Below, in pieces: positions 55,120-63,948 of a DNA stretch of 64,000 nucleotides. Below the pieces are notes generated by a model that saw only the letters and a list, made by a program, of their open reading frames with translations, was not told the origin of the DNA and ran no database searches. The DNA comes from Chitinophaga oryziterrae (GTDB taxonomy: Bacteria; Bacteroidota; Bacteroidia; Chitinophagales; Chitinophagaceae). Position 1 is the first letter of the stretch. The number at the start of each line of letters is the position of its first letter. The position numbers and the translations under genes were made by a program. Where the stretch lies: positions 620,001 to 684,000 of the forward strand of contig NZ_WRXO01000001.1 of assembly GCF_009758125.1 (NCBI RefSeq), given 5' to 3'.

Positions 55120-56103
55120 TTAATGTGCAAAGCCATAACGGCCACCACCGGAAACAAAGGTAGCCAGCATCCTGGTTTTTTGTCCGGCTGTGAACATATA
55201 CATACAGGCATCATCGGAATAATCCATGTAGTTCATGGTCATTTCCACAGGAGTACCTGTGCAGGTACTGAGGTGCGGATAAGAAGGGCAACCAAAGTTA
55301 GCGGCATTATGCAGTGGGGTATCGCCCACCAGATCATCACCACAGGTCGCATCTCCCCATATATGGCGGAGGTTCAGGTAATGACCTATTTCATGTGTGG
55401 CGGTTCTGCCCAGGCCAAATGGAGCTGTTGCAGTACCGGTATTACCGAAACAGTCATATGCAATCACTACTCCATCGGTAGCGCTGGCGCCACCGGGGAA
55501 TTGTGCATAACCGATTACGCCGCCGCTCATAGCACCTACTACCCAGAGGTTTAACACTGAGTCGGGCGTAGTTGGATTGATACCACCCGACGTGCTTTTC
55601 TTCATGGCATCGTTGGTAGACCAGGTGGTTACTGTTGTGGACTTGCGTACTACTGATTTAAGTACGAAATGCACCCCTACGCTTGCTTTTACAGATGAAA
55701 ACAGGGCAGGTACAGTGCTGAATTCTGAATTAAGTCCGTTATAATCATTGTTTAATACGTCGATCTGTGACTGTATCTGTGCCGCTGAAATATTCTGTGC
55801 GGTCGTTTTATACAACACATTTACAACAACAGGGATCATAATACTACCATCCGGCAGGAGACGGTAAAGTGATTTGTTTTCCATGATCCGGTTTGTATTG
55901 GCTTCTATTGCAGCCATCCGGGATGCCAGGGCCGGGTCATTTTTTAGTTGCTCATTTAATACTTCCATAGTGCCGCAATGTCTCTCTCTTACAGCGGTAG
56001 TCGTGTTGCCCGTTACAGGTTTTTCAGATGAATTTTTGTCTGGTTTGGAACACGATGTAATAAAGATAATTCCGCAGGCTAATAAAATTGATAGCTTTTT
56101 CAT
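55120..56103 (-). CDS. Secreted M43-family zinc metalloprotease (lipoprotein)
   Basis: The 327-aa product has a lipoprotein signal (LACGIIFITSCSKPD, Cys18) and a pro-region. The metzincin zinc site is HEIGHYLNLRHIWGD (His237, Glu238, His241, His247), and the Met-turn is MNYMDYSDDACMYMFT (Met293). QFPGGASATDGVVIAYDCFG is typical of the cytophagalysin/pappalysin M43 group. It probably degrades external proteins for nutrition from the cell surface. It is divergent from the dioxygenase gene across 285 bp of AT-rich, gene-free DNA. Confidence 0.93.
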   Translation of the reverse strand: MKKLSILLACGIIFITSCSKPDKNSSEKPVTGNTTTAVRERHCGTMEVLNEQLKNDPALASRMAAIEANTNRIMENKSLYRLLPDGSIMIPVVVNVLYKTTAQNISAAQIQSQIDVLNNDYNGLNSEFSTVPALFSSVKASVGVHFVLKSVVRKSTTVTTWSTNDAMKKSTSGGINPTTPDSVLNLWVVGAMSGGVIGYAQFPGGASATDGVVIAYDCFGNTGTATAPFGLGRTATHEIGHYLNLRHIWGDATCGDDLVGDTPLHNAANFGCPSYPHLSTCTGTPVEMTMNYMDYSDDACMYMFTAGQKTRMLATFVSGGGRYGFAH

Positions 56104-56388
56104 TTGTTACAGATTTGAGTTGACTCATGCATCTATCTTGAGGGTTGATTTCACCGGGAGAGAGATTGATAGACTCCAGAGGATCGGGTTTACAAACCGA
56201 ATATAATTCAAATTTACATACGTTTACCTTCCGGCTGCAAAAAAAACGGATTACCGGTAAAAAAGAATATTCACCGCAACAAAAGGGCGATTTACCGCTT
56301 AAATACAATAAAGGGCTGTTTCCGGCGATATATTTATAGTACGGTTAATTTATATGCAACGACCACTCATCTTTAAAAACGGCGAACA

Positions 56389-57135
56389 ATGGAAAGAAAA
56401 CATTTTTTGAAAAGCGGACTGGCAGCTTTAGGGCTTGCCGCAATAGCCCCACTGGCAGGTTCCTGCGGCAAGGACAATGATACAACCGCTGCCACTAACA
56501 CCACTACCGATAGTACTTCTACCGGGAGTTCCAGTTCCGGCTCCTGCACGGCTACTTCTTCTGAAACGGCAGGCCCTTATCCTACAATAACGCCTTCTTC
56601 TTATGTAAGAAGCAATATTGTTGACGGACAATCAGGGGTACCATTAACCATTAAGATCACGATTAATAATAAAAACAACAGTTGCGCGGCGCTTTCCGGC
56701 GCACTGGTGGATATCTGGCATTGTACTGCCGTGGGATATTATTCAGAGTATGTAGATACGCCCGGCGGCAGTTATGCCAGTATAGACTATACAGCATCGC
56801 ATTTCCTGCGTGGCAGACAAACGACCGATTCGAATGGACTGGTTACTTTTACCAGTATTTTCCCTGGTTGGTATTCTCCCAGAGCTCCGCATATTCATGT
56901 GCATGTTTACAATTCTGCAGGTACCTCTTTACTGGTAACACAGATCGCATTCCCTACGGATGTTTGTAATACAGTGTACACAACTGCAACAGATTATAAG
57001 GCACATGGTACACAGGATACGGCCAATACGGCAGACATGGTTTTCAGTGATTCACTGGCGACTGAATTGTCTACTGTTACAGGCAGTGTGTCTGCGGGCT
57101 ATACCCTTACTCACACTATTTATGTAAGTGCCTGA
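56389..57135 (+). CDS. Exported intradiol ring-cleavage dioxygenase-like protein
   Basis: The 248-aa protein has an N-terminal export signal with lipobox-like LAGSC (Cys26) and a Thr/Ser-rich linker to about 55. The dioxygenase domain starts at SSETAGPYPTITPSSY and shows ALVDIWHCTAVGYYSEY (iron-ligand Tyr near 117-118) and FPGWYSPRAPHIHVHV (Tyr162, His168, His170). This is the Tyr-Tyr-His-His iron(III) site of protocatechuate/catechol intradiol dioxygenases. Exported forms are known in bacteria; the natural substrate is uncertain. It is followed without gap by two further genes. Confidence 0.92.
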   Translation: MERKHFLKSGLAALGLAAIAPLAGSCGKDNDTTAATNTTTDSTSTGSSSSGSCTATSSETAGPYPTITPSSYVRSNIVDGQSGVPLTIKITINNKNNSCAALSGALVDIWHCTAVGYYSEYVDTPGGSYASIDYTASHFLRGRQTTDSNGLVTFTSIFPGWYSPRAPHIHVHVYNSAGTSLLVTQIAFPTDVCNTVYTTATDYKAHGTQDTANTADMVFSDSLATELSTVTGSVSAGYTLTHTIYVSA

Positions 57136-57635
57136 TGAGAGTTATTCGCTTATTGTATAGGAAGATCATTGATGCCAGCTCCCAGTCCGCCTGGGAGAAA
57201 CTGGTATTCAATGACTCCTATACTGAGTTCATAATGCAGGCACAGCTATATAACCAGGAGAAGAAATACATCACATTTGGTGAGCTGATCGCGTATGTAC
57301 CAAATGCAGAGAAATTACATTTTCTTGTGAGCGGATCTGTGGTTGGATATTTGAAACAACTGAACAGGAAAGTGCCAGATATCCTGAATAATTCAGGGAA
57401 ACTTTTTCTGCCCTTTTCAAATTATAAGTTTGAGATCATCAATTCTGATATTAAGGATAAGAGTAAACATCAGGTGGCTGTTAACTTCATGTCAGAGCCG
57501 CTTACATGGTATGATACTATAGGTAACCAGTTACTGGTTGCTCTTGATACAACACCTGTAAATGATGAAATACTGACAGAGCAGTTTGCGATGCAACCTT
57601 TTCTCAGCATCTGTTCATTAAAGGAAATTAAATAA
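57135..57635 (+). CDS. Hypothetical cytoplasmic protein
   Basis: The 166-aa protein starts in the TGATGA junction with the dioxygenase stop, indicating translational coupling. It has no signal peptide or recognisable motif. Visible features are a helical N-terminus (RLLYRKIIDASSQSAWEKLVF) and a mixed beta region ending LLVALDTTPVNDEILTEQF. The pirin-like gene follows after 2 bp, so the three genes very likely form one operon. I do not recognise the family. Confidence 0.72.
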   Translation: MRVIRLLYRKIIDASSQSAWEKLVFNDSYTEFIMQAQLYNQEKKYITFGELIAYVPNAEKLHFLVSGSVVGYLKQLNRKVPDILNNSGKLFLPFSNYKFEIINSDIKDKSKHQVAVNFMSEPLTWYDTIGNQLLVALDTTPVNDEILTEQFAMQPFLSICSLKEIK

Positions 57636-57637
57636 TC

Positions 57638-58297
57638 ATGGTACCTCAATCCAAAGGAAAAATATTCCTGGCAGCAGAACGTGGTTTGAATGAACTATCC
57701 TGGTTCAGGAGTTACAATACCTTTAATTTCGGCAGATATTATAATGAACATAAAACACCATTTGGAGCCTTATATGTTTTAAATGAAGATACCCTTGCCG
57801 GAGGGCATGTTATTACGATGAATGTGGAAGAAGATTCGGATATTATTTTAATTCCTGTAGTGGGGGCCATTGCCTGTGATAATGATGTTATTACAGCCGG
57901 ACAGATACAGTTGTTAAGTATGAAAGCCGGAACTTCTTTTTCAGTAGCCAATCCTTATGAAACGGAGCTGGTTAAGTTTCTGCAGATATGGATTAAGGGC
58001 ACGACCTCCTCAAGGTTGATTGATTTTGATCTGGATGCAGAAAAAAATCAGCTCCTTGAATTATGTAAGGGCGTAATGATAGGAAAGTTCGGAGGCAGAG
58101 AAGAAGCAGTGTATAAGCTTTCAGGCCCCGGAAACAGTATGTTTGCTTTTGTAATAGAGGGCGTATTTGAAGTGCAGTACCGGTTGTTGCATGCAGGGGA
58201 TAGTCTGGGGTTATCTGAGATCGAGGAAGTAGAGCTGGAGGCGTTATCGAACAATGCTATTATCCTGATGATAGAAATATTGCCCACCTGTAAATAA
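57638..58297 (+). CDS. Pirin/quercetinase-like bicupin lacking the usual metal ligands
   Basis: The 219-aa protein begins like a pirin (FLAAERGLNELSWFRSYNTFNFGRYYNEHKTPFGALYVLNEDTLAGG), with two cupin-like halves (about 20-115 and 130-215). In active pirins the next segment carries the HPHxxxE metal site. Here it reads HVITMNVEEDSDIILIPVVG, keeping only one His. A quercetinase-type or redox-sensing activity is therefore doubtful, and the protein may be a structural or regulatory relative. It is the third gene of the dioxygenase operon. Confidence 0.78.
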   Translation: MVPQSKGKIFLAAERGLNELSWFRSYNTFNFGRYYNEHKTPFGALYVLNEDTLAGGHVITMNVEEDSDIILIPVVGAIACDNDVITAGQIQLLSMKAGTSFSVANPYETELVKFLQIWIKGTTSSRLIDFDLDAEKNQLLELCKGVMIGKFGGREEAVYKLSGPGNSMFAFVIEGVFEVQYRLLHAGDSLGLSEIEEVELEALSNNAIILMIEILPTCK

Positions 58298-58327
58298 TAC
58301 AGGCAGGCAATATTCACTGTTCACTGA

Positions 58328-59185
58328 TTATGGCATAGGAGCAGCCGCTGTGCTCAGGTTTACATATGGCCATACGCCAGGTGTTGGTACGCTTACACCT
58401 TTTGTATTACCTCTTGTTTGTGCATCAGGACCGAAATAATATAAAGGCCATCCTTTATAAGTGATCTGTGATTTTCCGAAAACATTGATTTTTACGAACG
58501 ATGCTTTGTCCAGTATGGACGGAATGCTTTTAATACTATCTACTTCGTAAATAGGCCATGTGGCGTTATTACTAAAGTCTGCTTTTGTATAAACATTGGT
58601 ATTGTTATGATCATGAGAGAATGCATATAACGTTCTGCCATAAGCATCTGTAATGTACTGTGTTACTTCCTGTCCTGGTTGCAACTGACTGTTGTACTGC
58701 ACACCGTCATTACCGGTTAACTGCTGATTAGCGAGCATTACAGTATAGTCGGGTTTAGCTATGAACCAGATATTATTAGCACCATCTCCATTAATATCTC
58801 CTGCTTTTACATCACCTGCATAATAATACAGGGGCCATCCTTTATAGGTAGTTTGTTTTGAACCATCAGCACGGGTAATTACTCCGAAGTCAGCAGCTTT
58901 CAGTGAAGTGTCGATAGTAAGATGTTCTTTATAGAACACAGGCCATGCAGCAAGGCAACCTCCTGTACAACCGGATGTACCATTTGCGTCCAGTGAAAAG
59001 AAGTACAGGCTTTGTCCCAGACTGTCTGTCATTACACTACCGAATTTAGTGGTGTTAGCCAGCTTGACAGTCGTTCCTTTGGGCGTATTATCTACCGAAG
59101 GGTTATCATCCTTTGAACAGCTTGAAAGTACAGACACGATAAAGCACATCGCGACAAATGCCGCAATTTTAAATTGATATTTCAT
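58328..59185 (-). CDS. COG4315-type secreted-repeat lipoprotein
   Basis: The 285-aa lipoprotein (signal to VSVLSSCSKDD, Cys near 23) has two copies of a module with the pattern GxxLYxFSxD...WP(V/I)...TYKGWPLYYxxGD. The first is about 45-150 (with CTGGCLAAWPVFY) and the second about 170-275 (YKGWPLYYFGPDAQTRGNTKG). This matches the secreted-repeat lipoprotein family of unknown function often found near redox proteins. The CTGGC Cys pair may bind a metal or form a disulfide. It is monocistronic. Confidence 0.85.
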   Translation of the reverse strand: MKYQFKIAAFVAMCFIVSVLSSCSKDDNPSVDNTPKGTTVKLANTTKFGSVMTDSLGQSLYFFSLDANGTSGCTGGCLAAWPVFYKEHLTIDTSLKAADFGVITRADGSKQTTYKGWPLYYYAGDVKAGDINGDGANNIWFIAKPDYTVMLANQQLTGNDGVQYNSQLQPGQEVTQYITDAYGRTLYAFSHDHNNTNVYTKADFSNNATWPIYEVDSIKSIPSILDKASFVKINVFGKSQITYKGWPLYYFGPDAQTRGNTKGVSVPTPGVWPYVNLSTAAAPMP

Positions 59186-59311
59186 CTTCTTAAGGTTTTA
59201 TTTAAAGCACGTTATTGTTGTATCAATACCTTAATACGGAGAATGTGGGAAAGGGTTGCCTGGGGGTAATAATTTATTATAATGCAGGTTTAGGGACCTG
59301 CAACGGAATAT

Positions 59312-59331
59312 CCCGGGTATTACTACCCGGG
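59312..59331. terminator. GC-rich hairpin between the efflux gene and the lipoprotein gene
   Basis: CCCGGGTA (59312-59319) pairs with TACCCGGG (59324-59331) around a 4-nt loop, just past the 3' end of the leftward MFS gene. No strong T-run follows, so it is only a possible terminator. Confidence 0.45.
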
Positions 59332-59385
59332 TATTATCAAAAGAATTAAAAAATGTGTCGTATGTGTAACTTCCATGTATTAGTT

Positions 59386-60648
59386 TTAATGCATAGGAGT
59401 GCTGGTTATTACTTCCAATAATTCAGGGTGTTCTTTCTTTTCCCTGCTCAATACTTTGTAGGCAATAATGACACTTGACAACATACATACAGCTCCAATC
59501 AGGAAGTGTATTCCGGGGAAATAAAAGGGTGCTTTATCTGTAGTAAAGTAGCTGAATGTACTGTTCATGATCAGTGGGCCGATGATGGTAGTAAGGCTCA
59601 TCAGGCTTGTGAGTGCGCCTTGCAGTTCTCCCTGCTGATTGGGTGGTACATGACCTGATATAACAGATTGGAGCGAAGGGCCGCAGATACCTCCCAGGCA
59701 ATAAGGGATCAGAAAAGCAAACATCATCCAGCCCTGAGTGGCAAAAGCAAATAGTACCAGGCCCATGGTATATAGTGAGAGACCGAGGTATATACTTTTT
59801 TCATTCCCGATTTTCGGGATGATCACTCTGGTTAACCCTGCCTGAACGGCTCCCACCAGCACACCTACTACTGCCAGGGAAATACCTACCATTTTCTCAC
59901 TCCAGTTAAAGCGGTAAATGGTAAAGAAGTTCCAGTTACCCTGTACAGCCTGGCTGCCAAGATAGATGAGGAAGAAGCTGGCTGCGAGTCCGCCTATCTC
60001 TTTGTGCCGGGTTAAGAATTTCAGTGAGCCAAATGGGTTGGCACGTTTCCAGTCGAAAGCCCGGCGGTTTTCTTTGCTTAAGGATTCTGGCAGTAAAAAG
60101 TAGCCATATAAACAGTTGAGCAGGCAAAGTGCTGCTGCCGCATAAAAGGGCGCTCTGATGCCCCAGGTGGCCAGTAATGCACCAAGAGCAGGTCCCAGTA
60201 CAAAACCCAGACCGAAGGCTGCGCCTATCATACCGAAATTCTTAGCCTTAGAAGTTTCATCTGTGCTGATATCAGCAATGTAGGCGGTAGCGGTGGTAAA
60301 GCTGGCGCCTGTAATGCCGGCGATAATGCGTCCTACAAACAGCCATCCATAAGTGGGGGCCAGTGCAAGGATAATATAATCTATACCAAAGCCTAACAGG
60401 GATGACAGCAGGATAGGGCGGCGGCCAAACCTGTCGCTCAGGTTCCCGATTACAGGTGAGAATAAAAACTGTGTAATAGCAAATACTGATAATAACAGGG
60501 CACCATAGGTGCTGGCCTGGTTAACTGGTATCCCTTTTAACCGGGCAATCAGATCGGCCATTACCGGGATAATCAATCCCCAGCCCATAACATCAATCAA
60601 TAATGTAATAAATATAAAGCCGATTGCGGACTTCTTAGATGTTTGCAT
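59386..60648 (-). CDS. MFS transporter, TetA/TCR multidrug-efflux type
   Basis: The start at 60648 (420 aa) places the first helix correctly (MQTSKKSAIGFIFITLLIDVMGWGLIIPVM). The protein has 12 membrane helices with the MFS loop 2-3 motif GNLSDRFGRRPILL. The fourth-fifth helix region GRIIAGITGASFTTATAYIADIS and LGPALGALLATWG are typical of the DHA1 TetA/TCR subfamily. It probably exports a drug or metabolite with proton antiport. The longer form starting at 60705 adds an unrelated polar extension. Confidence 0.92.
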   Translation of the reverse strand: MQTSKKSAIGFIFITLLIDVMGWGLIIPVMADLIARLKGIPVNQASTYGALLLSVFAITQFLFSPVIGNLSDRFGRRPILLSSLLGFGIDYIILALAPTYGWLFVGRIIAGITGASFTTATAYIADISTDETSKAKNFGMIGAAFGLGFVLGPALGALLATWGIRAPFYAAAALCLLNCLYGYFLLPESLSKENRRAFDWKRANPFGSLKFLTRHKEIGGLAASFFLIYLGSQAVQGNWNFFTIYRFNWSEKMVGISLAVVGVLVGAVQAGLTRVIIPKIGNEKSIYLGLSLYTMGLVLFAFATQGWMMFAFLIPYCLGGICGPSLQSVISGHVPPNQQGELQGALTSLMSLTTIIGPLIMNSTFSYFTTDKAPFYFPGIHFLIGAVCMLSSVIIAYKVLSREKKEHPELLEVITSTPMH

Positions 60649-61064
60649 AGTAAAATGTTTATTGCCCCTATAGTTGGAAATAAGACAACTTAATGGCCGG
60701 GACAAACTTACATCTAAACACTTAATATCATAGGTGCTAAATACGCCAAATTACAGGGTGAATTGCGTCAATATATAAGATGCTGCTGAGAAAATGTAGC
60801 ATTTAATACTTCAAAAAGAAGTTTATAGTTTTTATAATTATGTTTTCTAGTTAGTGAAAATTGAAATGGGCGCTCTTTGTTAATCGGTTTTTAGAGAATG
60901 TTCGGGGAGAGTTCGGGGAGTCTCTGAGAGTAGAACATACTTTGAACATAGCTGGGAGATAGGTTGAACATACTTTGATGCTTCGGAAATGCCCCAGGTA
61001 TGTTCAACCCATGTTCAAAGTATCGCCAATTCCATAACACTCCCCGATGTCTCCTATACTATAG
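60649..61064. other. Gene-free interval with palindromic repeat element
   Basis: No gene is seen in these 416 bp. The left 240 bp contain the promoter region of the leftward MFS gene. The right 150 bp hold the palindromic element described separately. Confidence 0.6.
60898..61055. repeat. Imperfect palindromic intergenic element (possible MITE-like or structured RNA repeat)
   Basis: Left arm: TTCGGGGAG occurs twice (60901 and 60912), then TACTTTGAACATA (60938-60950) and GTTGAACATACTTTGA (60963-60978). Right arm: TATGTTCAACCCATGTTCAAAGTA (60999-61022), which is complementary to the left arm, then CTCCCCGA (61040). The nested arms and duplicated sub-motifs suggest a mobile palindrome or a foldable RNA. 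No ORF is present. Confidence 0.65.
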
Positions 61065-61514
61065 CTATTTATCATTCAACAACTCTGTGAGTCCACCGGT
61101 GGTGGGGCTTTGATAAGTGATCCTGCTAACCTTATGATCAGAGACGGTTACAATCATCGGATATATATCATTTTTTTTATCAGGATATTCAATAGTATTT
61201 GCCGTATCAAGCAATATTTTTCTGCTGCTCATAATATCATTCCCTAATTTTATCTTCAATAATTTAGTGGATTGTATTCTTGTAAATACATATCTGATAT
61301 TGTCCTTCGTTATATTCTTTTTTACAAAAGCTTCAGCCTGACTGATACATCCTTCGCAACCCTGATTAGGGATTATTACATAAGTTCCTGTTGAAAGCAT
61401 ATCGGCGTCCAGTGAATGAATGCTTTTACGCAGAGATGCATGATCTTCAGCGCAGGCGTTGAAAAAAAACAGACATAAGAAAAGCAGGCTATAGTTCAAT
61501 CTTACATTGTACAT
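61065..61514 (-). CDS. Small lipoprotein with CxxC motif
   Basis: The start at 61514 gives 149 aa with a lipoprotein signal (LLFLCLFFFNACAEDH). The mature protein has NQGCEGCISQAEAFVKKN, a CxxC placed like the redox centre of a thioredoxin-type fold but without other clear thioredoxin motifs. It starts inside the end of the DUF4221-type gene (26-bp overlap), so the two are coupled. It may interact with the Cys-containing peptide encoded upstream; that is inference. Confidence 0.75.
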   Translation of the reverse strand: MYNVRLNYSLLFLCLFFFNACAEDHASLRKSIHSLDADMLSTGTYVIIPNQGCEGCISQAEAFVKKNITKDNIRYVFTRIQSTKLLKIKLGNDIMSSRKILLDTANTIEYPDKKNDIYPMIVTVSDHKVSRITYQSPTTGGLTELLNDK

Positions 61515-62646
61515 ACTGGGCGATGTTTTGATCTTTGTTATGTGCATTTAGAAAATAGATCCCATTAGCGGTAATGAAGAAATTATCTAATGCCAGGGCT
61601 TTAGGAAGGGAAGCCTCTCCAAGATATTTAAAGTCTTTATCAAAGGCGATCAGACTGGATTCTTTGTCAGCCATTTGATGATGTGCTGCTGGTGGTAATT
61701 CCAATATTCTGTAATACCGGTCATGATATTGATCATAAATAATATTGCGATAGGAGGGGGTATTGATAAAGTATTGTAGTGTATACTCTGCATCTGATAC
61801 CTTCTTGTTATTCTTTGACAACTCCATGGATGTAATACAGATATTTTTTCTGGTAGCTGCGGATATTTCCTTTACCTGCCAGTTCGTATCAATTACGAGA
61901 ATATGGTGATCTGCCGGAAGACTTAACAGAATGTTCTTTGTTTGTTCATTGTAGGTTGTATAAGGAGTCCGCATATGCGATCCTCCCCAGTTATGAGACC
62001 AGTACAGACGCGAATAAGGTATCCGGTTGCGGACATTCTCTTCAGGAAGATGAATGACAGAACAGATGGTACGACCAACGGGATTTTCATTATCACTTTC
62101 TCCTATCAGGAATCCAAAGCCGATGATGGTACTGCTATTGAAAAGGAGAGGAGATGCCGCATTCGCATATGGAGGAGCTGCATGGTTACCGGTTGTCTTA
62201 TTTATAAACGTCAGCTTTTTGCTGATCTGATCACTGGTGATATCATAATACAGCAATTCTGCGCCTGTATAGGAATACAATATCAGACTATCCGGAGATA
62301 GATACCTGAAATAGGAGATCTTCTTTTTAATCTTAACCGGGTGGATATTTCCCGGATGTATTATTTCTTTTGTAACACTGAGGGGATACTCCAGTAAGCG
62401 GTTATTGTAATTATCAAACGCATATAACTTGTTGTCTTTTTCGTGATAATCAACAGGCGTAGATATGCCCATTACCATCAGGCTATCCAGATAAAGATTG
62501 AGCGTATCGCTTTGTGTTATCATTAATGGAGAGGCTGTATCATGGGTAGTTGTACAGTTTGAATAAGGAGGTGCTGTTCCGTTATGGCAGCTACTGAAAC
62601 AGATTATTGTTATCAACAATAACACTACTCTTTCCGGCATAAGCAA
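61489..62646 (-). CDS. DUF4221-type beta-propeller lipoprotein
   Basis: The 385-aa protein has a lipoprotein signal (VVLLLITIICFSSCHNG). Repeating four-stranded blocks (KLYAFDNYNNRLLEYPL, ELLYYDITSDQISKKLTFI, HHILVIDTNWQVKEI, SSLIAFDKDFKYLGEASLP) indicate a 6-bladed propeller as in DUF4221/BF3164-type lipoproteins. An alternative Met two codons later (62640) is equally possible. In Bacteroidota such genes often sit beside small exported peptides (NVEALA type), as here. Confidence 0.82.
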   Translation of the reverse strand: MLMPERVVLLLITIICFSSCHNGTAPPYSNCTTTHDTASPLMITQSDTLNLYLDSLMVMGISTPVDYHEKDNKLYAFDNYNNRLLEYPLSVTKEIIHPGNIHPVKIKKKISYFRYLSPDSLILYSYTGAELLYYDITSDQISKKLTFINKTTGNHAAPPYANAASPLLFNSSTIIGFGFLIGESDNENPVGRTICSVIHLPEENVRNRIPYSRLYWSHNWGGSHMRTPYTTYNEQTKNILLSLPADHHILVIDTNWQVKEISAATRKNICITSMELSKNNKKVSDAEYTLQYFINTPSYRNIIYDQYHDRYYRILELPPAAHHQMADKESSLIAFDKDFKYLGEASLPKALALDNFFITANGIYFLNAHNKDQNIAQYVQCKIEL

Positions 62647-62665
62647 ATGGATAATGGCTGTAATG

Positions 62666-62689
62666 AAAAACAGGGCATTTGCCCTGTTT
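62666..62689 (-). terminator. Terminator/attenuator between small peptide gene and DUF4221 gene
   Basis: A perfect 9-bp stem (62668-62676 with 62681-62689) is followed on the minus strand by a short T-run. It lies after the peptide gene and before the DUF4221 gene, so it may give the peptide a higher transcript level. Confidence 0.82.
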
Positions 62690-62695
62690 ATTAAT

Positions 62696-62902
62696 TTACT
62701 CTACATAATAAGTACAATCAGTAATTTCCGGGTCAATGGCGGACACGCAATCATAGTGGTACACACCGTTAACAAGCGTGATTCTGCATTTTCCACGCAG
62801 CCCGTGGTGATCATCTGCACAAGCACTTCCCTGGGAAGTTCCTGATACAAAGAGGACAACTGCTGTTACTGCAATACCAATAAAAACTAGCCTTTTTTTC
62901 AT
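62696..62902 (-). CDS. Small exported cysteine-containing peptide
   Basis: The start at 62902 gives 68 aa: a signal sequence (MKKRLVFIGIAVTAVVLFVSGTSQGSA) then a mature peptide of about 40 residues with four cysteines (CADDHHGLRGKC, YDCVSAI, TDCTYYVE). Four Cys suggest two disulfides. The size and the position before a propeller lipoprotein and a CxxC lipoprotein resemble NVEALA-type peptide loci, but the NVEALA motif itself is absent. Function is unknown. Confidence 0.72.
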   Translation of the reverse strand: MKKRLVFIGIAVTAVVLFVSGTSQGSACADDHHGLRGKCRITLVNGVYHYDCVSAIDPEITDCTYYVE

Positions 62903-63141
62903 GTTTACATGATTTAGAATGATGAGGGAAGACGGGTTATAATACAAGCGTTCATTAATAGATTGTTCGCATGGGTTAAGGATATAATGTATTCAACGTA
63001 TTTCAAATATAAATAAATAAATCATTTCTGACAAGACGAAATGGGCGCTAGAAAAGTACGGTGTTGGCTTATGGTTTGCTTTAAATGGTTGGGACAGCAA
63101 AAGCGAAGCTCGCTTGCTTTTACCAACAGAAACGGCGGTTC

Positions 63142-63723
63142 ATGCGAAAAATACCCTATTATATTGTTAATGGTATTACTCTATGGCGGATCCTGATGGC
63201 GCCGGTGATTATCTTTCTGGCTATACGTGGTGATGGGGAGCTGTTCAAATGGTTCCTTGCTATTAGTTTCCTGACTGACGCCATTGACGGAATACTGGCA
63301 AGGCGGTATCATATTTCCAGTAAGATGGGGGCGAAACTAGACTCCATCGGAGATGACCTGACCGTCTTTGCAGCTTTTGTCGGTATGCTGATTTTTCATC
63401 CCGGCTTTGTGCGGCAGGAACTCACCCTGCTGCTACTGCTGGGAGGGCTTTATCTTCTGCAACTGGTACTAGCCCTGTACCGATATGGTAAGATGACGGC
63501 CTTTCACACTGTTCTGGCTAAAGGAGCGGCCATTCTCCAGGCGGCATTCCTGCTCACCTTCTTTTTTTGGCCGGCGGTTTCGGGATTGCTTTTTTATGCA
63601 GCGGTTGTGTTAACTGCCCTTGATCTGGCCGAAGAAATTGTACTTGTACTGTTGTTGCGGGAATGGAAAGCAGACGTAAGAGGGTTGTATTGGATCTTAA
63701 AAGACAGATCAGGCCACAGGTAA
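63142..63723 (+). CDS. CDP-alcohol phosphatidyltransferase family membrane enzyme
   Basis: The start at 63142 (193 aa) gives a sensible N-terminus before the first helix. The complete CDP-alcohol transferase signature D-x2-DG-x2-AR-x8-G-x3-D-x3-D is present (Asp46, Asp49, Gly50, Ala53-Arg54, Gly63, Asp67, Asp71). About five to six membrane helices follow. The enzyme transfers a phosphatidyl or phospho-alcohol group from a CDP-linked donor to an alcohol (for example glycerol-3-phosphate or inositol). Specificity cannot be read from sequence, and a PgsA-like role is only possible. The earlier in-frame Met at 63085 adds a basic, non-conserved lead. Confidence 0.88.
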   Translation: MRKIPYYIVNGITLWRILMAPVIIFLAIRGDGELFKWFLAISFLTDAIDGILARRYHISSKMGAKLDSIGDDLTVFAAFVGMLIFHPGFVRQELTLLLLLGGLYLLQLVLALYRYGKMTAFHTVLAKGAAILQAAFLLTFFFWPAVSGLLFYAAVVLTALDLAEEIVLVLLLREWKADVRGLYWILKDRSGHR

Positions 63724-63948
63724 AAAGGTTAAATAAAGCAGGCCACGTCGTCATAACTTTCAGCTGGTGAGGACGGGAAGCATGTGTAACATCGGCATGA
63801 TTTTTTAGGCTTTCAAATAAGAAGTTTCTGAAAAGGCTCATTCTCTATCATTCTTACTTACCAGATCATTTTATGGGTTCCGGGTGTGGCTGCTGTAGTC
63901 CAAAGTAAAGCAGGATGATTTTTAAAACGAATTATAAAATCTGTAATT

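Noticed and set aside
63554..63841. A 95-aa minus-strand frame overlapping the phosphatidyltransferase gene
   Set aside because: Most of it is antisense to a well-supported membrane enzyme and it has no recognisable features.
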